Positions 1 to 6,855 of a stretch of 44,526 bases of DNA are shown here, in pieces (position 1 is the first letter of the stretch; each line of letters starts with the position of its first letter). Location: positions 1 to 44,526 of the forward strand of contig NZ_JAIQYY010000015.1 of the NCBI RefSeq assembly GCF_020181035.1. Reading direction: 5' to 3'. A program made the position numbers and the translations under genes. Under the pieces are notes generated by a model that saw nothing but the letters and a program-made list of their open reading frames with translations, made no database searches and was not told the DNA's origin. The stretch is from Streptomyces sp. CoH27 (GTDB lineage: Bacteria; Actinomycetota; Actinomycetes; Streptomycetales; Streptomycetaceae).

Positions 1-129
1 CACCAGCGTCAGCCGCATCCGCGACGTCAACCCCTGCGACTCCACCGGACCACCCGGACCACCCGGACCACCCGGACCACCCGGACCGGCCGAAACCGCC
101 CCCTCCGACACACCATCAACAACAGACAT
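1..129 (-). CDS. N-terminus of a probable MFS-type membrane transporter (truncated by window edge)
   Basis: Seen: reading the minus strand from the ATG at 129 gives 43 codons with no stop up to the window edge. The start has a good ribosome binding site (AAGGGGATCCC before ATG). The product begins with an acidic, Ser/Gly-rich stretch, then four Gly-Gly-Pro units, then a basic segment ending SRMRLTLV at the window edge. Known: a short disordered N-tail followed by R-L-T-L-V is how many actinobacterial 14-TM drug:H+ antiporters enter their first helix. Inference: it is an efflux transporter controlled by the divergent MmyB-type regulator at 365. Only the tail is visible, so the family is a guess from style and context; another membrane protein is possible. 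Confidence 0.5.
   Translation of the reverse strand, partial: MSVVDGVSEGAVSAGPGGPGGPGGPGGPVESQGLTSRMRLTLV
49..84. repeat. 9-bp coding tandem repeat (Gly-Gly-Pro units)
   Basis: Four perfect copies of ACCACCCGG lie head to tail, with partial copies at both ends. On the minus strand they encode Gly-Gly-Pro repeats in the N-terminal tail of the truncated transporter. Copy number probably varies by slippage without breaking the frame. Confidence 0.8.
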
Positions 130-137
130 GGGATCCC

Positions 138-186
138 CTTCGAGACCTTCGAGAAGCTTCGAGAAACGTCGAGAACCTTCGACCGA
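138..186. promoter_or_regulatory. Five helically phased decamer repeats upstream of the left-edge transporter
   Basis: CTTCGAGAC (138), CTTCGAGAAG (147), CTTCGAGAAA (157), CGTCGAGAAC (167) and CTTCGACCGA (177) follow each other at 9-10 bp spacing, so each copy lies on the same helix face. The array begins 9 bp upstream of the transporter start codon and lies in the 235-bp gap shared with the regulator gene at 365. Inference: a multi-site operator for the adjacent XRE regulator. A coding or slippage origin is unlikely because the array is outside the genes. Confidence 0.5.
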
Positions 187-364
187 AGGAATCCTGCGAC
201 CCGCGCCGGCACCTACCCAGTCCCCAAAAACGACTCCTCGGCCGCTGACCGGGCGGGCGCTGGGTGGTCACGACATGACCACCCAGCACGGGAAGGACCG
301 GTGATCCACCCCCGTTGGACGGGGGGCACGGTTCATGTCACCGGATTCACGGGAGGGGCACCCC

Positions 365-1252
365 ATGCCTGACTTCTCCGAGCTGAGCGACTTCCTGCGC
401 AGCCGCCGAGCCGCCCTGACACCCGAGGAGGTCGGGCTTCCGCAGCTGGCGGAACGACGCCGGGTACCCGGTCTGCGCCGCGAGGAGGTGGCGCTGGCGG
501 CCGGCCTGAGCGTCACCCACTACACCCGGCTCGAACAGGGCCGCATCAACCACGTGTCCGACTCCGTCCTCGACGCGATCTCCCGCACCCTGCGCCTGAC
601 CCCGGACGAGTACAGCCACCTCATGGATCTCGCCAGGCCGGAGACGGTCACCTCCCGTCGTGCCCAGGCCCCGCGAACCCCCTGCGCCGACCACGGTGTC
701 CGCCAGCTCATCGACACCTTCACGGACACCCCCGCCCTGGTCCTGGACCGGCGCAACGACGTCCTCGCCTGGAACGCCATGGGCCATCTCCTGCTGGGCA
801 TGCACCTGGACTTCGACGCACCCGAGCATCCGGGGCGCCGGCCGAACCTGACCCGGATGCTCTTCCTGGACGAGCGCAACCGCGACCTCTACCCGCGCTG
901 GCACGACGAGGCACAGCTCGCGGTGGCCTCGCTGCGGCTCGTCGCCGGCCGCTACCCCCACGACAAGCAGCTCGCCGAACTGGTCGGCGAACTCATCATG
1001 AACAGCGAGGAGTTCGCCAAACGCTGGGCCCGGCACCCGGTGCGGACCTGTGTCGCCGGAATCAAGGAGATCGACCATCCCCTCGTCGGTGCCATGGAGC
1101 TCTCCTTCCAGAGCCTGCTGGTTCCCGGAGCGGCCGGACAGCGCATGATCGCCTACACGGCCCGGGTCGGTACGAGTTCGGAGGCCGGTCTGCGGCTGCT
1201 CTCCTCCACGTTGCATGTGCCGAACACGAGCATCCCGACGGCCGTCGACTGA
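365..1252 (+). CDS. XRE-family regulator with MmyB-like ligand-binding domain
   Basis: A 295-residue cytoplasmic DNA-binding regulator. The N-terminal ~75 residues form a helix-turn-helix of the XRE type: a R-x-P-G-L-R-R-E-E-V-A segment, then LAAGLSVTHYTRLEQGR as the recognition element. The rest (about 110-280) matches the MmyB ligand-binding domain style, including a V-L-D-R-R-N-D-V-L-A-W-N segment. Start: the ATG at 365 has GGGAGGGG upstream; an in-frame ATG at 335 has no good site. Known: such regulators usually act on a divergent transporter or short-chain dehydrogenase gene and sense small molecules. Inference: it controls the left-edge transporter through the decamer array at 138-186. 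The family call is firm; the ligand is unknown. Confidence 0.85.
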   Translation: MPDFSELSDFLRSRRAALTPEEVGLPQLAERRRVPGLRREEVALAAGLSVTHYTRLEQGRINHVSDSVLDAISRTLRLTPDEYSHLMDLARPETVTSRRAQAPRTPCADHGVRQLIDTFTDTPALVLDRRNDVLAWNAMGHLLLGMHLDFDAPEHPGRRPNLTRMLFLDERNRDLYPRWHDEAQLAVASLRLVAGRYPHDKQLAELVGELIMNSEEFAKRWARHPVRTCVAGIKEIDHPLVGAMELSFQSLLVPGAAGQRMIAYTARVGTSSEAGLRLLSSTLHVPNTSIPTAVD

Positions 1253-1370
1253 CGCCCCGGCAGCGCCCGCGGCGGCACAGGCCGAACACAACACGGGCAA
1301 CTTGCCGAAGACGCCCACCGTCGGCATCGACTCCTCAGGCCGGCGGGCCCGGCCGGGCTAACGTCACTGC

Positions 1371-1431
1371 GCGGTGACACTCCGCCCGCCTGACGGCCTT
1401 CCCCCTCCGTCGGCGGGCGGGGTCTCACCGC
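1371..1431 (+). terminator. Long hairpin after the XRE regulator gene
   Basis: GCGGTGA (1371) pairs with TCACCGC (1425); ACTCCGCCCGCC (1379) pairs with GGCGGGCGGGGT (1412); GACGG (1392) pairs with CCGTC (1407). Together they give about 24 base pairs with one-base bulges. It sits between two plus-strand genes, so it may terminate the regulator transcript or structure the leader of the exporter gene at 1535. No U-run follows, as is common for actinobacterial terminators. Confidence 0.6.
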
Positions 1432-1534
1432 TCACTCCGGCCGGCCCGTGTCCGCCGCGCCCACCGCGCGGCACGGCCGGCCCCCCATCGCCAGCTCGCG
1501 CACCGGTCCGGTGCGCCGAGGTCGAGGAGTACAC

Positions 1535-2752
1535 ATGCCACTGGCGCTTCTGGCTCTCGCCATGGGTGCGTTCGGCATCGGAACCACGGAGTTCGTGGCC
1601 ACCGGGATCCTGCCGCAGGTCGCGGACTCCTTCGGCGTGTCGATCCCGTCGGCCGGCTACCTGGTCACGGCCTACGCCGTCGGCGTGGTCGTCGGCGCAC
1701 CCGTCATGACCCTGCTGGGCACCCGGATGTCCAGGAAATCGATGCTCGCACTGCTCATGGGCGTCTTCGTGGCCGGCAACGCGCTCTGCGCGGCCGCACC
1801 GGACTTCGCCCTCCTGCTCCTCGGCCGGGTCCTCGCCTCCTTCACCCACGGCGCCTTCTTCGGCATCGGCTCGGTCGTGGCGGCGGACCTCGTGGCGCCG
1901 CACCGCCGCGCCTCGGCGATCTCCATGATGTTCAGCGGACTCACGGTCGCCAACGTCGCGGGAGTCCCCCTGGGAACGCTGGTCGGACAGGCGGCCGGCT
2001 GGCGCGTCACCTTCGTCCTCATCGCCCTCCTGGGAGTCCTGGGCGTCGCCGGAGTCCTCTGCTTCGTCCCCGCCGACCGCCGTCCCGAACGGGCCGGTGT
2101 CGCCGGGGAGGCGGCCGCGCTCCGCAACCCGCAGGTCCTGCTCGCGATGCTCATGACCGTACTGGGATTCGGCGGGGTGTTCGCCGCCGTCACCTACATC
2201 GCGCCGATCCTGACCGAGGTGGCGTCCTTCCCCGAGTCCTCGGTCTCCGGGCTCCTCGTCGTCTTCGGATGCGGGCTGGTGCTCGGCAACATCATCGGAG
2301 GCAGGCTCGCCGACAAGCGGCTCATGCCGATGCTCTGCACCACGCTGGCGCTGCTCTCCGTGACACTGCTCTGCTTCAGTCTCGCCGCCTCCCACCAGGT
2401 CGCCGCGGTGGTCCTCACATTCCTGATCGGAGTGTTCGGCTTCGCGACCGTCCCGCCCCTGCAGAAGCGGGTGCTGGACAACGCGGCGGGGGCACCGACC
2501 CTGGCGTCCTCCCTCAACATCGGCGCCTTCAACCTCGGCAACGCCATCGCCGCCTGGCTCGGCGGCCTCACCATCAGCGCCGGCTTCGGGTACGCGTCCT
2601 CCAGTGCGGTCGGCGCGGTCATGGCCGCGGCCGCGCTGCTCACCGCCGTCGCGTCCGGCCGCCTGGAGTCGAGGCAGCGCCGCACCGCCCCCCGGCCGGA
2701 CCCGCTGCCGGTCCCCGCCCACGCCGAAGGAACCCTCGACCATGCTCCGTGA
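1535..2752 (+). CDS. MFS transporter, DHA1 family (chloramphenicol/arabinose-type efflux)
   Basis: A 405-residue, probably 12-helix exporter of the inner membrane. It opens MPLALLALAMGAFGIGTTEF, the usual first helix of the Cmx/AraJ/YdhP branch of DHA1. The second-third helix loop shows the motif-A region GTRMSRKSM, and the C-terminal half is a second six-helix bundle. Start: the ATG at 1535 has GAGGAG eight bases upstream; the frame opens at 1448, but those 29 residues are Arg/Pro-rich and lack a site. The stop overlaps the next gene by 11 bp, so both are translated together. Substrate unknown: this branch exports drugs, sugars or arabinosides, and sequence alone does not decide. Confidence 0.85.
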   Translation: MPLALLALAMGAFGIGTTEFVATGILPQVADSFGVSIPSAGYLVTAYAVGVVVGAPVMTLLGTRMSRKSMLALLMGVFVAGNALCAAAPDFALLLLGRVLASFTHGAFFGIGSVVAADLVAPHRRASAISMMFSGLTVANVAGVPLGTLVGQAAGWRVTFVLIALLGVLGVAGVLCFVPADRRPERAGVAGEAAALRNPQVLLAMLMTVLGFGGVFAAVTYIAPILTEVASFPESSVSGLLVVFGCGLVLGNIIGGRLADKRLMPMLCTTLALLSVTLLCFSLAASHQVAAVVLTFLIGVFGFATVPPLQKRVLDNAAGAPTLASSLNIGAFNLGNAIAAWLGGLTISAGFGYASSSAVGAVMAAAALLTAVASGRLESRQRRTAPRPDPLPVPAHAEGTLDHAP

Positions 2753-3248
2753 AGCGACCCGCTCCCTGGTACTCGACGCCTTCTCCCGGATCGCCTCGAC
2801 CGTGGCCGTGGTCAGCGCCGCCCACGACGGCACCCTGCGCGCGATGACGGTCACCTCGTTCGCGACCCTCTCGATGGCCCCGCCACGGCTCCTGGTCTGC
2901 GTGGCGAAGACGGCCCGCACCCACGTGGCCCTCACAGCACAGCCCGCGTTCGCGGTGAACCTGCTCGCCGAGGACCAGGAGGACCTGGCGCGCACGTTCG
3001 CGACGTCGGAGCCGGCGAAGCACACGACCGGCGGCCTCCGGGTGCTCGACGGTGGGATACCCGTCGTACCGGACGCGGCGGCCAGCCTGATCTGCCACCG
3101 GGAGAAGATCCACGACGAGGGCGACCACGACATCGTCATCGTCCGTGTCGTCGCGGTGGCCACCTCCGACTCCCCACCGCTGCTCCACCACCGCAGGACC
3201 TTCAAGCCGGTCGGCAGCACCCTGGACCGGGTGACGGCACCCGGGTGA
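2742..3248 (+). CDS. Flavin-reductase-domain (FMN-binding) protein
   Basis: 168 residues, one flavin_Reduct-type split-barrel domain. Typical elements are the early V-A-V-V-S segment, AMTVTSFATLSMAPPRLLVC (flavin phosphate-binding loop) and FAVNLLAEDQEDLA. Known: these proteins supply reduced FMN/FAD to two-component monooxygenases, or act as small oxidoreductases. The ATG lies inside the end of the exporter gene (ATG at 2742, exporter stop at 2752) with GAAGGA upstream, indicating translational coupling. No partner monooxygenase is visible in the window. It meets the minus-strand lipoprotein gene tail to tail with only 12 bp between stops. Confidence 0.85.
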   Translation: MLREATRSLVLDAFSRIASTVAVVSAAHDGTLRAMTVTSFATLSMAPPRLLVCVAKTARTHVALTAQPAFAVNLLAEDQEDLARTFATSEPAKHTTGGLRVLDGGIPVVPDAAASLICHREKIHDEGDHDIVIVRVVAVATSDSPPLLHHRRTFKPVGSTLDRVTAPG

Positions 3249-3260
3249 CCGGTCGGCGGC

Positions 3261-4424
3261 TCAGAGCCCCACGATCCTGTTCCAGCGCTTGGCGAACTCC
3301 ACCCGTTCCGTGGAGGTGATGTCGCGGGCGACGGCGAGACGGCCGCGCATCGTGGCGTCCGGGAAGATCAGGGGGTTGTCGGCGAGGGCCGCGGTGTCCT
3401 TGTCCTTCGAAGCGGCCAGCACCTCCCTGGCCGCGGGGACCGGGCAGACGTACGTCACCCACGCGGCGAGCTCCGCGGCGGCCTCGGGGTCGTAGTAGTA
3501 GTCGATCAGCCGCTCGGCGTTGGCCTTGTGCAGGGCACGGTCGGGGATCATCAGGGAGTCCGCCCAGAGTTCGGCGCCCTCCTCGGGGACGACGAAGCGG
3601 ATGTCGGGGTTGTCCGCCTGGAGCTGGATGACGTCACCCGAGTACGCCTGGCAGGCCAGCACATCGCCGCTGACCAGGTCCTTGGTGTAGTCGTTGCCGG
3701 TGAAGCGGCGGATCTGGCCGCGGTGGATCTCGCGCTCCACCTCGTCGCAGACGTTGTGGAAGTCGTCCGCCGTCCATGTGGTGATGTCCACGCCGTTGCC
3801 CTGCATCAGCAGCGCGAAGGACTCGTCCAGGCCGGAGAGGAGCGTCACGCGGCCCTTGAGGTCGCTCGCCCAGAGGTCCTTCACGTGCCGGATCTCGCGG
3901 CCCAGCTTCTTGCGGTTGTAGGCGATGCCGGTGATGCCCGACTGCCACGGCACGCTGAACCGGCGGCCCTTGTCGAAGGCGGGTGTACGCAGCAGCGGGT
4001 CCAGATACTTGGCCACATTCGGCTGCCGGGCGCGGTCCATCTCCTGGACCCAGCCCAGCCGGACGAACCGGGCGCACATCCAGTCGCTGATGACGATCAG
4101 GTCCCGGCCGGTGGACTGGTGGTTCATCAGCGCCGGGCTGATCTTGCCGAAGAACTCGTCGTTGTCGTTGATCTCCTCGACGTAGTCGACGGAGATGCCG
4201 GTGCGCTTCTCGAAGGCGTCCAGGGTGGGCCGCCGGTTCGGGTTCTTGTCGTCGGTGTCGATGTACAGCGGCCAGTTCGCCCAGGTCAGCTTCTTGTCGG
4301 CCGTGGACGCGTCGGCGACGGCCCGGTCGCCGGGCGCGACGTAGGCGGCGGGCACCCCGCAGCCGGCCAGGGCGCCGAGCACGGCGGTGCCGCCGAGCGC
4401 GCGCAGAAGGGAACGGCGGGGCAT
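3261..4424 (-). CDS. Polyamine-type ABC transporter substrate-binding lipoprotein
   Basis: A periplasmic-binding-protein-II family member like PotD/PotF. The ATG at 4424 gives a twin-arginine lipoprotein signal, MPRRSLLRALGGTA, with lipobox LAGC, so the mature protein would be exported folded and lipid-anchored. The mature part has family hallmarks: WANWPLYIDTDD near the N-terminus, GISVDYVEEINDNDEFFGK, and DYYYDPEAAAELAAWVTYVC near the C-terminus. The frame stays open to a TTG at 4490 and a GTG at 4454, but no start has a clear ribosome binding site; 4424 is chosen from the signal peptide. No permease or ATPase gene lies downstream, which is unusual. The aldehyde dehydrogenase upstream supports a polyamine substrate. 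Confidence 0.85.
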   Translation of the reverse strand: MPRRSLLRALGGTAVLGALAGCGVPAAYVAPGDRAVADASTADKKLTWANWPLYIDTDDKNPNRRPTLDAFEKRTGISVDYVEEINDNDEFFGKISPALMNHQSTGRDLIVISDWMCARFVRLGWVQEMDRARQPNVAKYLDPLLRTPAFDKGRRFSVPWQSGITGIAYNRKKLGREIRHVKDLWASDLKGRVTLLSGLDESFALLMQGNGVDITTWTADDFHNVCDEVEREIHRGQIRRFTGNDYTKDLVSGDVLACQAYSGDVIQLQADNPDIRFVVPEEGAELWADSLMIPDRALHKANAERLIDYYYDPEAAAELAAWVTYVCPVPAAREVLAASKDKDTAALADNPLIFPDATMRGRLAVARDITSTERVEFAKRWNRIVGL

Positions 4425-4665
4425 CGGTGTCGTACGGGAGGAAGTCTGGGGCACCCCGGAAGCATGCCGCCCGGCCCGCCGAACGGACAATCGACGCTGC
4501 GTCGAGCAAGCCGGCGGCTGCCCGACACCTTGTCGATCACTGATGGCATGTTCCAGTCATACGTGCCCTGTTCACTGGCCGGACACCGGCGCGTCCCTGA
4601 ACCGGGACGGCACTCTTCAAGTCACCGGCAGCGAGCTGGAGTTCGTGGCCGGGGAACGAGCCGGC

Positions 4666-4704
4666 GCGGCCCCCGGACGGGGAGGTGACCCGTCCAGAGG
4701 CCGC
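4666..4704 (-). terminator. Terminator hairpin of the aldehyde dehydrogenase gene
   Basis: GCGGCC-CCC-GGACGGG (4666) faces CCCGTCC-AGA-GGCCGC ending at 4704: two paired blocks around a small internal loop, capped by about seven bases. It lies 19 bp beyond the dehydrogenase stop codon and before the lipoprotein gene, so it probably separates the two transcripts. Confidence 0.65.
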
Positions 4705-4722
4705 GCCCGCTGTACCCGGTGT

Positions 4723-6162
4723 CTACTCGCCCAGGGACGTCATCACGTGCTTGATGCGCGTGTAGTCCTCGAAGCCGTACGCCGACAGGTCCTTGCCGTA
4801 GCCGGACTTCTTGAAGCCGCCGTGGGGCATCTCGGCGACCAGCGGAATGTGGGTGTTGATCCACACGCAGCCGAAGTCGAGCTTCTTGGACATGCGCATC
4901 GCGCGGGCGTGGTCCTTGGTCCACACCGAGGACGCGAGGGCGTACTCGACGCCGTTGGCCCACTCGACGGCCTGGTCCTCGTCCGAGAAGGACTGGACGG
5001 TGATGACCGGGCCGAAGACCTCGTTCTGGATGATCTCGTCGTCCTGCTTCAGGCCGGAGACGACGGTCGGGGCGTAGAAGTAGCCCTGGTCACCGACCTG
5101 GTGGCCGCCCGCCTGGACCTTGGCGTGGGCGGGGAGGCGGTCGATGAAGCCGGAGACCTGCTTGAGCTGGTTCGGGTTGTTCAGGGGGCCGTACAGGACG
5201 TCCTCGTCGTCCGGCTGACCCGTCTTCGTCTCGGCCGCGGCCTTGGCGAGCGCGGCCACGAACTCGTCGTGGATGGACTCCTGGACGAGGACGCGGGTCG
5301 CGGCCGTACAGTCCTGGCCGGCGTTGAAGAAGCCCGCGACGGAGATGTCCTCGACGGCCTTGGCGATGTCGGTGTCCTCGAAGACGACGACCGGGGCCTT
5401 GCCGCCGAGCTCCAGGTGGACCCGCTTGACGTCCTTGGACGCGGACTCGGCCACCGACATGCCGGCGCGCACCGAGCCGGTGATCGACGCCATCGCGGGC
5501 ACCGAGTGCTCGACCATCAGCCGGCCCGTGTCGCGGTCGCCGCAGACGACGTTGAAGACGCCCTTGGGGAGGATCGAGCCGATGATGTCCGCGATGAGGA
5601 CGGTGGAGGCGGGGGTGGTGTCCGACGGCTTCAGGACGACCGTGTTGCCCGCGGCGATCGCCGGGGCGAACTTCCATACCGCCATCATCATCGGGTAGTT
5701 CCAGGGGGCGACCTGGGCGCAGACGCCGACCGGCTCACGGCGGATGATCGAGGTCATCCCCTCCATGTACTCACCGGCCGAGCGGCCCTCCAGCAGCCGC
5801 GCCGCGCCCGCGAAGAAGCGGATCTGGTCGACCATCGGCGGGATCTCCTCGGAGCGGGTCAGCCCGACCGGCTTGCCCGTGTTCTCCACCTCGGCCGCGA
5901 TCAGCTCCTCGGCGCGCTCCTCGAACGCGTCCGCGATCTTCAGCAGCGCCTTCTGCCGCTCGGCGGGCGTCGTGTCGCGCCAGGCCGGGAAGGCGCGGGC
6001 GGCGGCCTCCATTGCGGCGTCCACGTCCGCCGCACCGGACAGCGGCGCGGTCGCGTACGCCTCGCCCGTCGCGGGGTTGACCACCTCGGTGGTCCGTCCG
6101 TCGGCGGCGTCCCGGAACTCACCGTCGATGTAGTTGCGCAGACGACGCAGCTCGGTGCTCAC
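4723..6162 (-). CDS. Aldehyde dehydrogenase, gamma-aminobutyraldehyde type
   Basis: A 479-residue NAD(P)-dependent aldehyde dehydrogenase. Visible residues: Asn155 in APWNYP, general base Glu251 in HLELGGK, and nucleophile Cys285 in NAGQDCTA; ITGSVRAG is the cofactor-binding turn. Start: GTG at 6162, with AGGAGG upstream. Known: the closest-looking characterised group (PatD/YdcW) oxidises 4-aminobutanal to GABA in putrescine breakdown. Context agrees: a polyamine-binding lipoprotein lies downstream, and a putrescine-type aminotransferase gene diverges behind a Lrp-type regulator. The general family is certain; the substrate is inferred. Confidence 0.9.
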   Translation of the reverse strand: MSTELRRLRNYIDGEFRDAADGRTTEVVNPATGEAYATAPLSGAADVDAAMEAAARAFPAWRDTTPAERQKALLKIADAFEERAEELIAAEVENTGKPVGLTRSEEIPPMVDQIRFFAGAARLLEGRSAGEYMEGMTSIIRREPVGVCAQVAPWNYPMMMAVWKFAPAIAAGNTVVLKPSDTTPASTVLIADIIGSILPKGVFNVVCGDRDTGRLMVEHSVPAMASITGSVRAGMSVAESASKDVKRVHLELGGKAPVVVFEDTDIAKAVEDISVAGFFNAGQDCTAATRVLVQESIHDEFVAALAKAAAETKTGQPDDEDVLYGPLNNPNQLKQVSGFIDRLPAHAKVQAGGHQVGDQGYFYAPTVVSGLKQDDEIIQNEVFGPVITVQSFSDEDQAVEWANGVEYALASSVWTKDHARAMRMSKKLDFGCVWINTHIPLVAEMPHGGFKKSGYGKDLSAYGFEDYTRIKHVMTSLGE

Positions 6163-6348
6163 TGCCGGCCTCCTGAATCAGGTTCTCGCTGTCCGATTGC
6201 TGAGACACCCACCCTAGTCGCCAGGCCCACGTTTTCAACACCCCCATGGGCACCTCTTCTGCGAAATCCGCAAGGTTCGGACTCTCAGACAACGAATTTC
6301 ATCGATCGGGGCTTGCGGAACTGTCGAGACCTCGTGCACAGTGAGGTC
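6163..6348. promoter_or_regulatory. Divergent control region of the polyamine genes
   Basis: 186 bp between the dehydrogenase (minus) and Lrp-type regulator (plus) starts, clearly more AT-rich than its surroundings. CCGCAAG near 6270 and CTTGCGG near 6313 are inverted copies, and TGCGAAATCCGCA is a short imperfect palindrome. Inference: binding sites for the adjacent Lrp/AsnC protein, which typically controls its divergent neighbour. No promoter hexamer pair stands out. Confidence 0.35.
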
Positions 6349-6855
6349 GTGGCCAGTCGAAGCGCAGACCAGAGGGACTCCACCCGCGAGTCCAGGAACG
6401 GCGGCACCCCCCAGCTGGATGCCGTCTCCCTCGCCATCATCCAGCAGCTCCAGGAGGACGGCCGCCGGCCGTACGCCGCGATCGGCAAGGCCGTCGGCCT
6501 GTCCGAGGCGGCCGTGCGCCAGCGCGTCCAGAAGCTGCTGGACCAGGGCGTGATGCAGATCGTCGCCGTCACGGACCCGCTCACCGTGGGCTTCCGCCGG
6601 CAGGCGATGGTCGGGATCAACGTCGAAGGCGATGTCGAGTCGATCGCGGACGCGCTGACTGACATGTCGGAAGTCGAGTACGTGGTGATGACCGCGGGCT
6701 CGTTCGACATCCTCGCCGAGATCGTCTGCGAGGACGACGACCACCTGCTGGACGTCATCAACAAACGCATCCGGGCCCTGCCCGGGGTGCGCTCCACCGA
6801 GAGCTTCGTCTACCTCAAGCTCAAGAAGCAGACCTACATGTGGGGAACCCGATAA
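6349..6855 (+). CDS. Lrp/AsnC-family transcriptional regulator
   Basis: 168 residues. A hydrophilic tail of about 25 residues precedes a winged helix (LDAVSLAIIQQLQEDGRRPY, then VGLSEAAVRQRVQKLLDQGV). A RAM/effector domain follows: VGINVEGD, a V-V-M-T-A-G-S-F-D-I-L segment and a C-terminal beta strand. Known: these proteins form octamers and sense amino acids or related metabolites. Start: GTG at 6349 with GTGAGG just upstream; an in-frame GTG at 6334 lacks a site. The stop at 6855 overlaps the aminotransferase start, so the pair is co-translated. Inference: it controls both the aminotransferase and the divergent dehydrogenase. Confidence 0.88.
   Translation: MASRSADQRDSTRESRNGGTPQLDAVSLAIIQQLQEDGRRPYAAIGKAVGLSEAAVRQRVQKLLDQGVMQIVAVTDPLTVGFRRQAMVGINVEGDVESIADALTDMSEVEYVVMTAGSFDILAEIVCEDDDHLLDVINKRIRALPGVRSTESFVYLKLKKQTYMWGTR

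Noticed and set aside
1364..3220. 618-codon open frame on the minus strand
   Set aside because: It lies opposite the exporter and flavin-reductase genes; composition is Arg/Gly/Asp-rich without domains, and it is an expected shadow of GC-rich codon bias.
4286..4549. Small minus-strand ORF upstream of the polyamine lipoprotein
   Set aside because: It is in another phase, mostly overlaps the lipoprotein signal region, and has no ribosome binding site.
4387..6348. Open frame on the plus strand fused in front of the Lrp-type regulator
   Set aside because: It is antisense to the aldehyde dehydrogenase; its protein is rich in Gly, Arg, Leu, Val and Asp with no recognisable fold, and the regulator has its own start.
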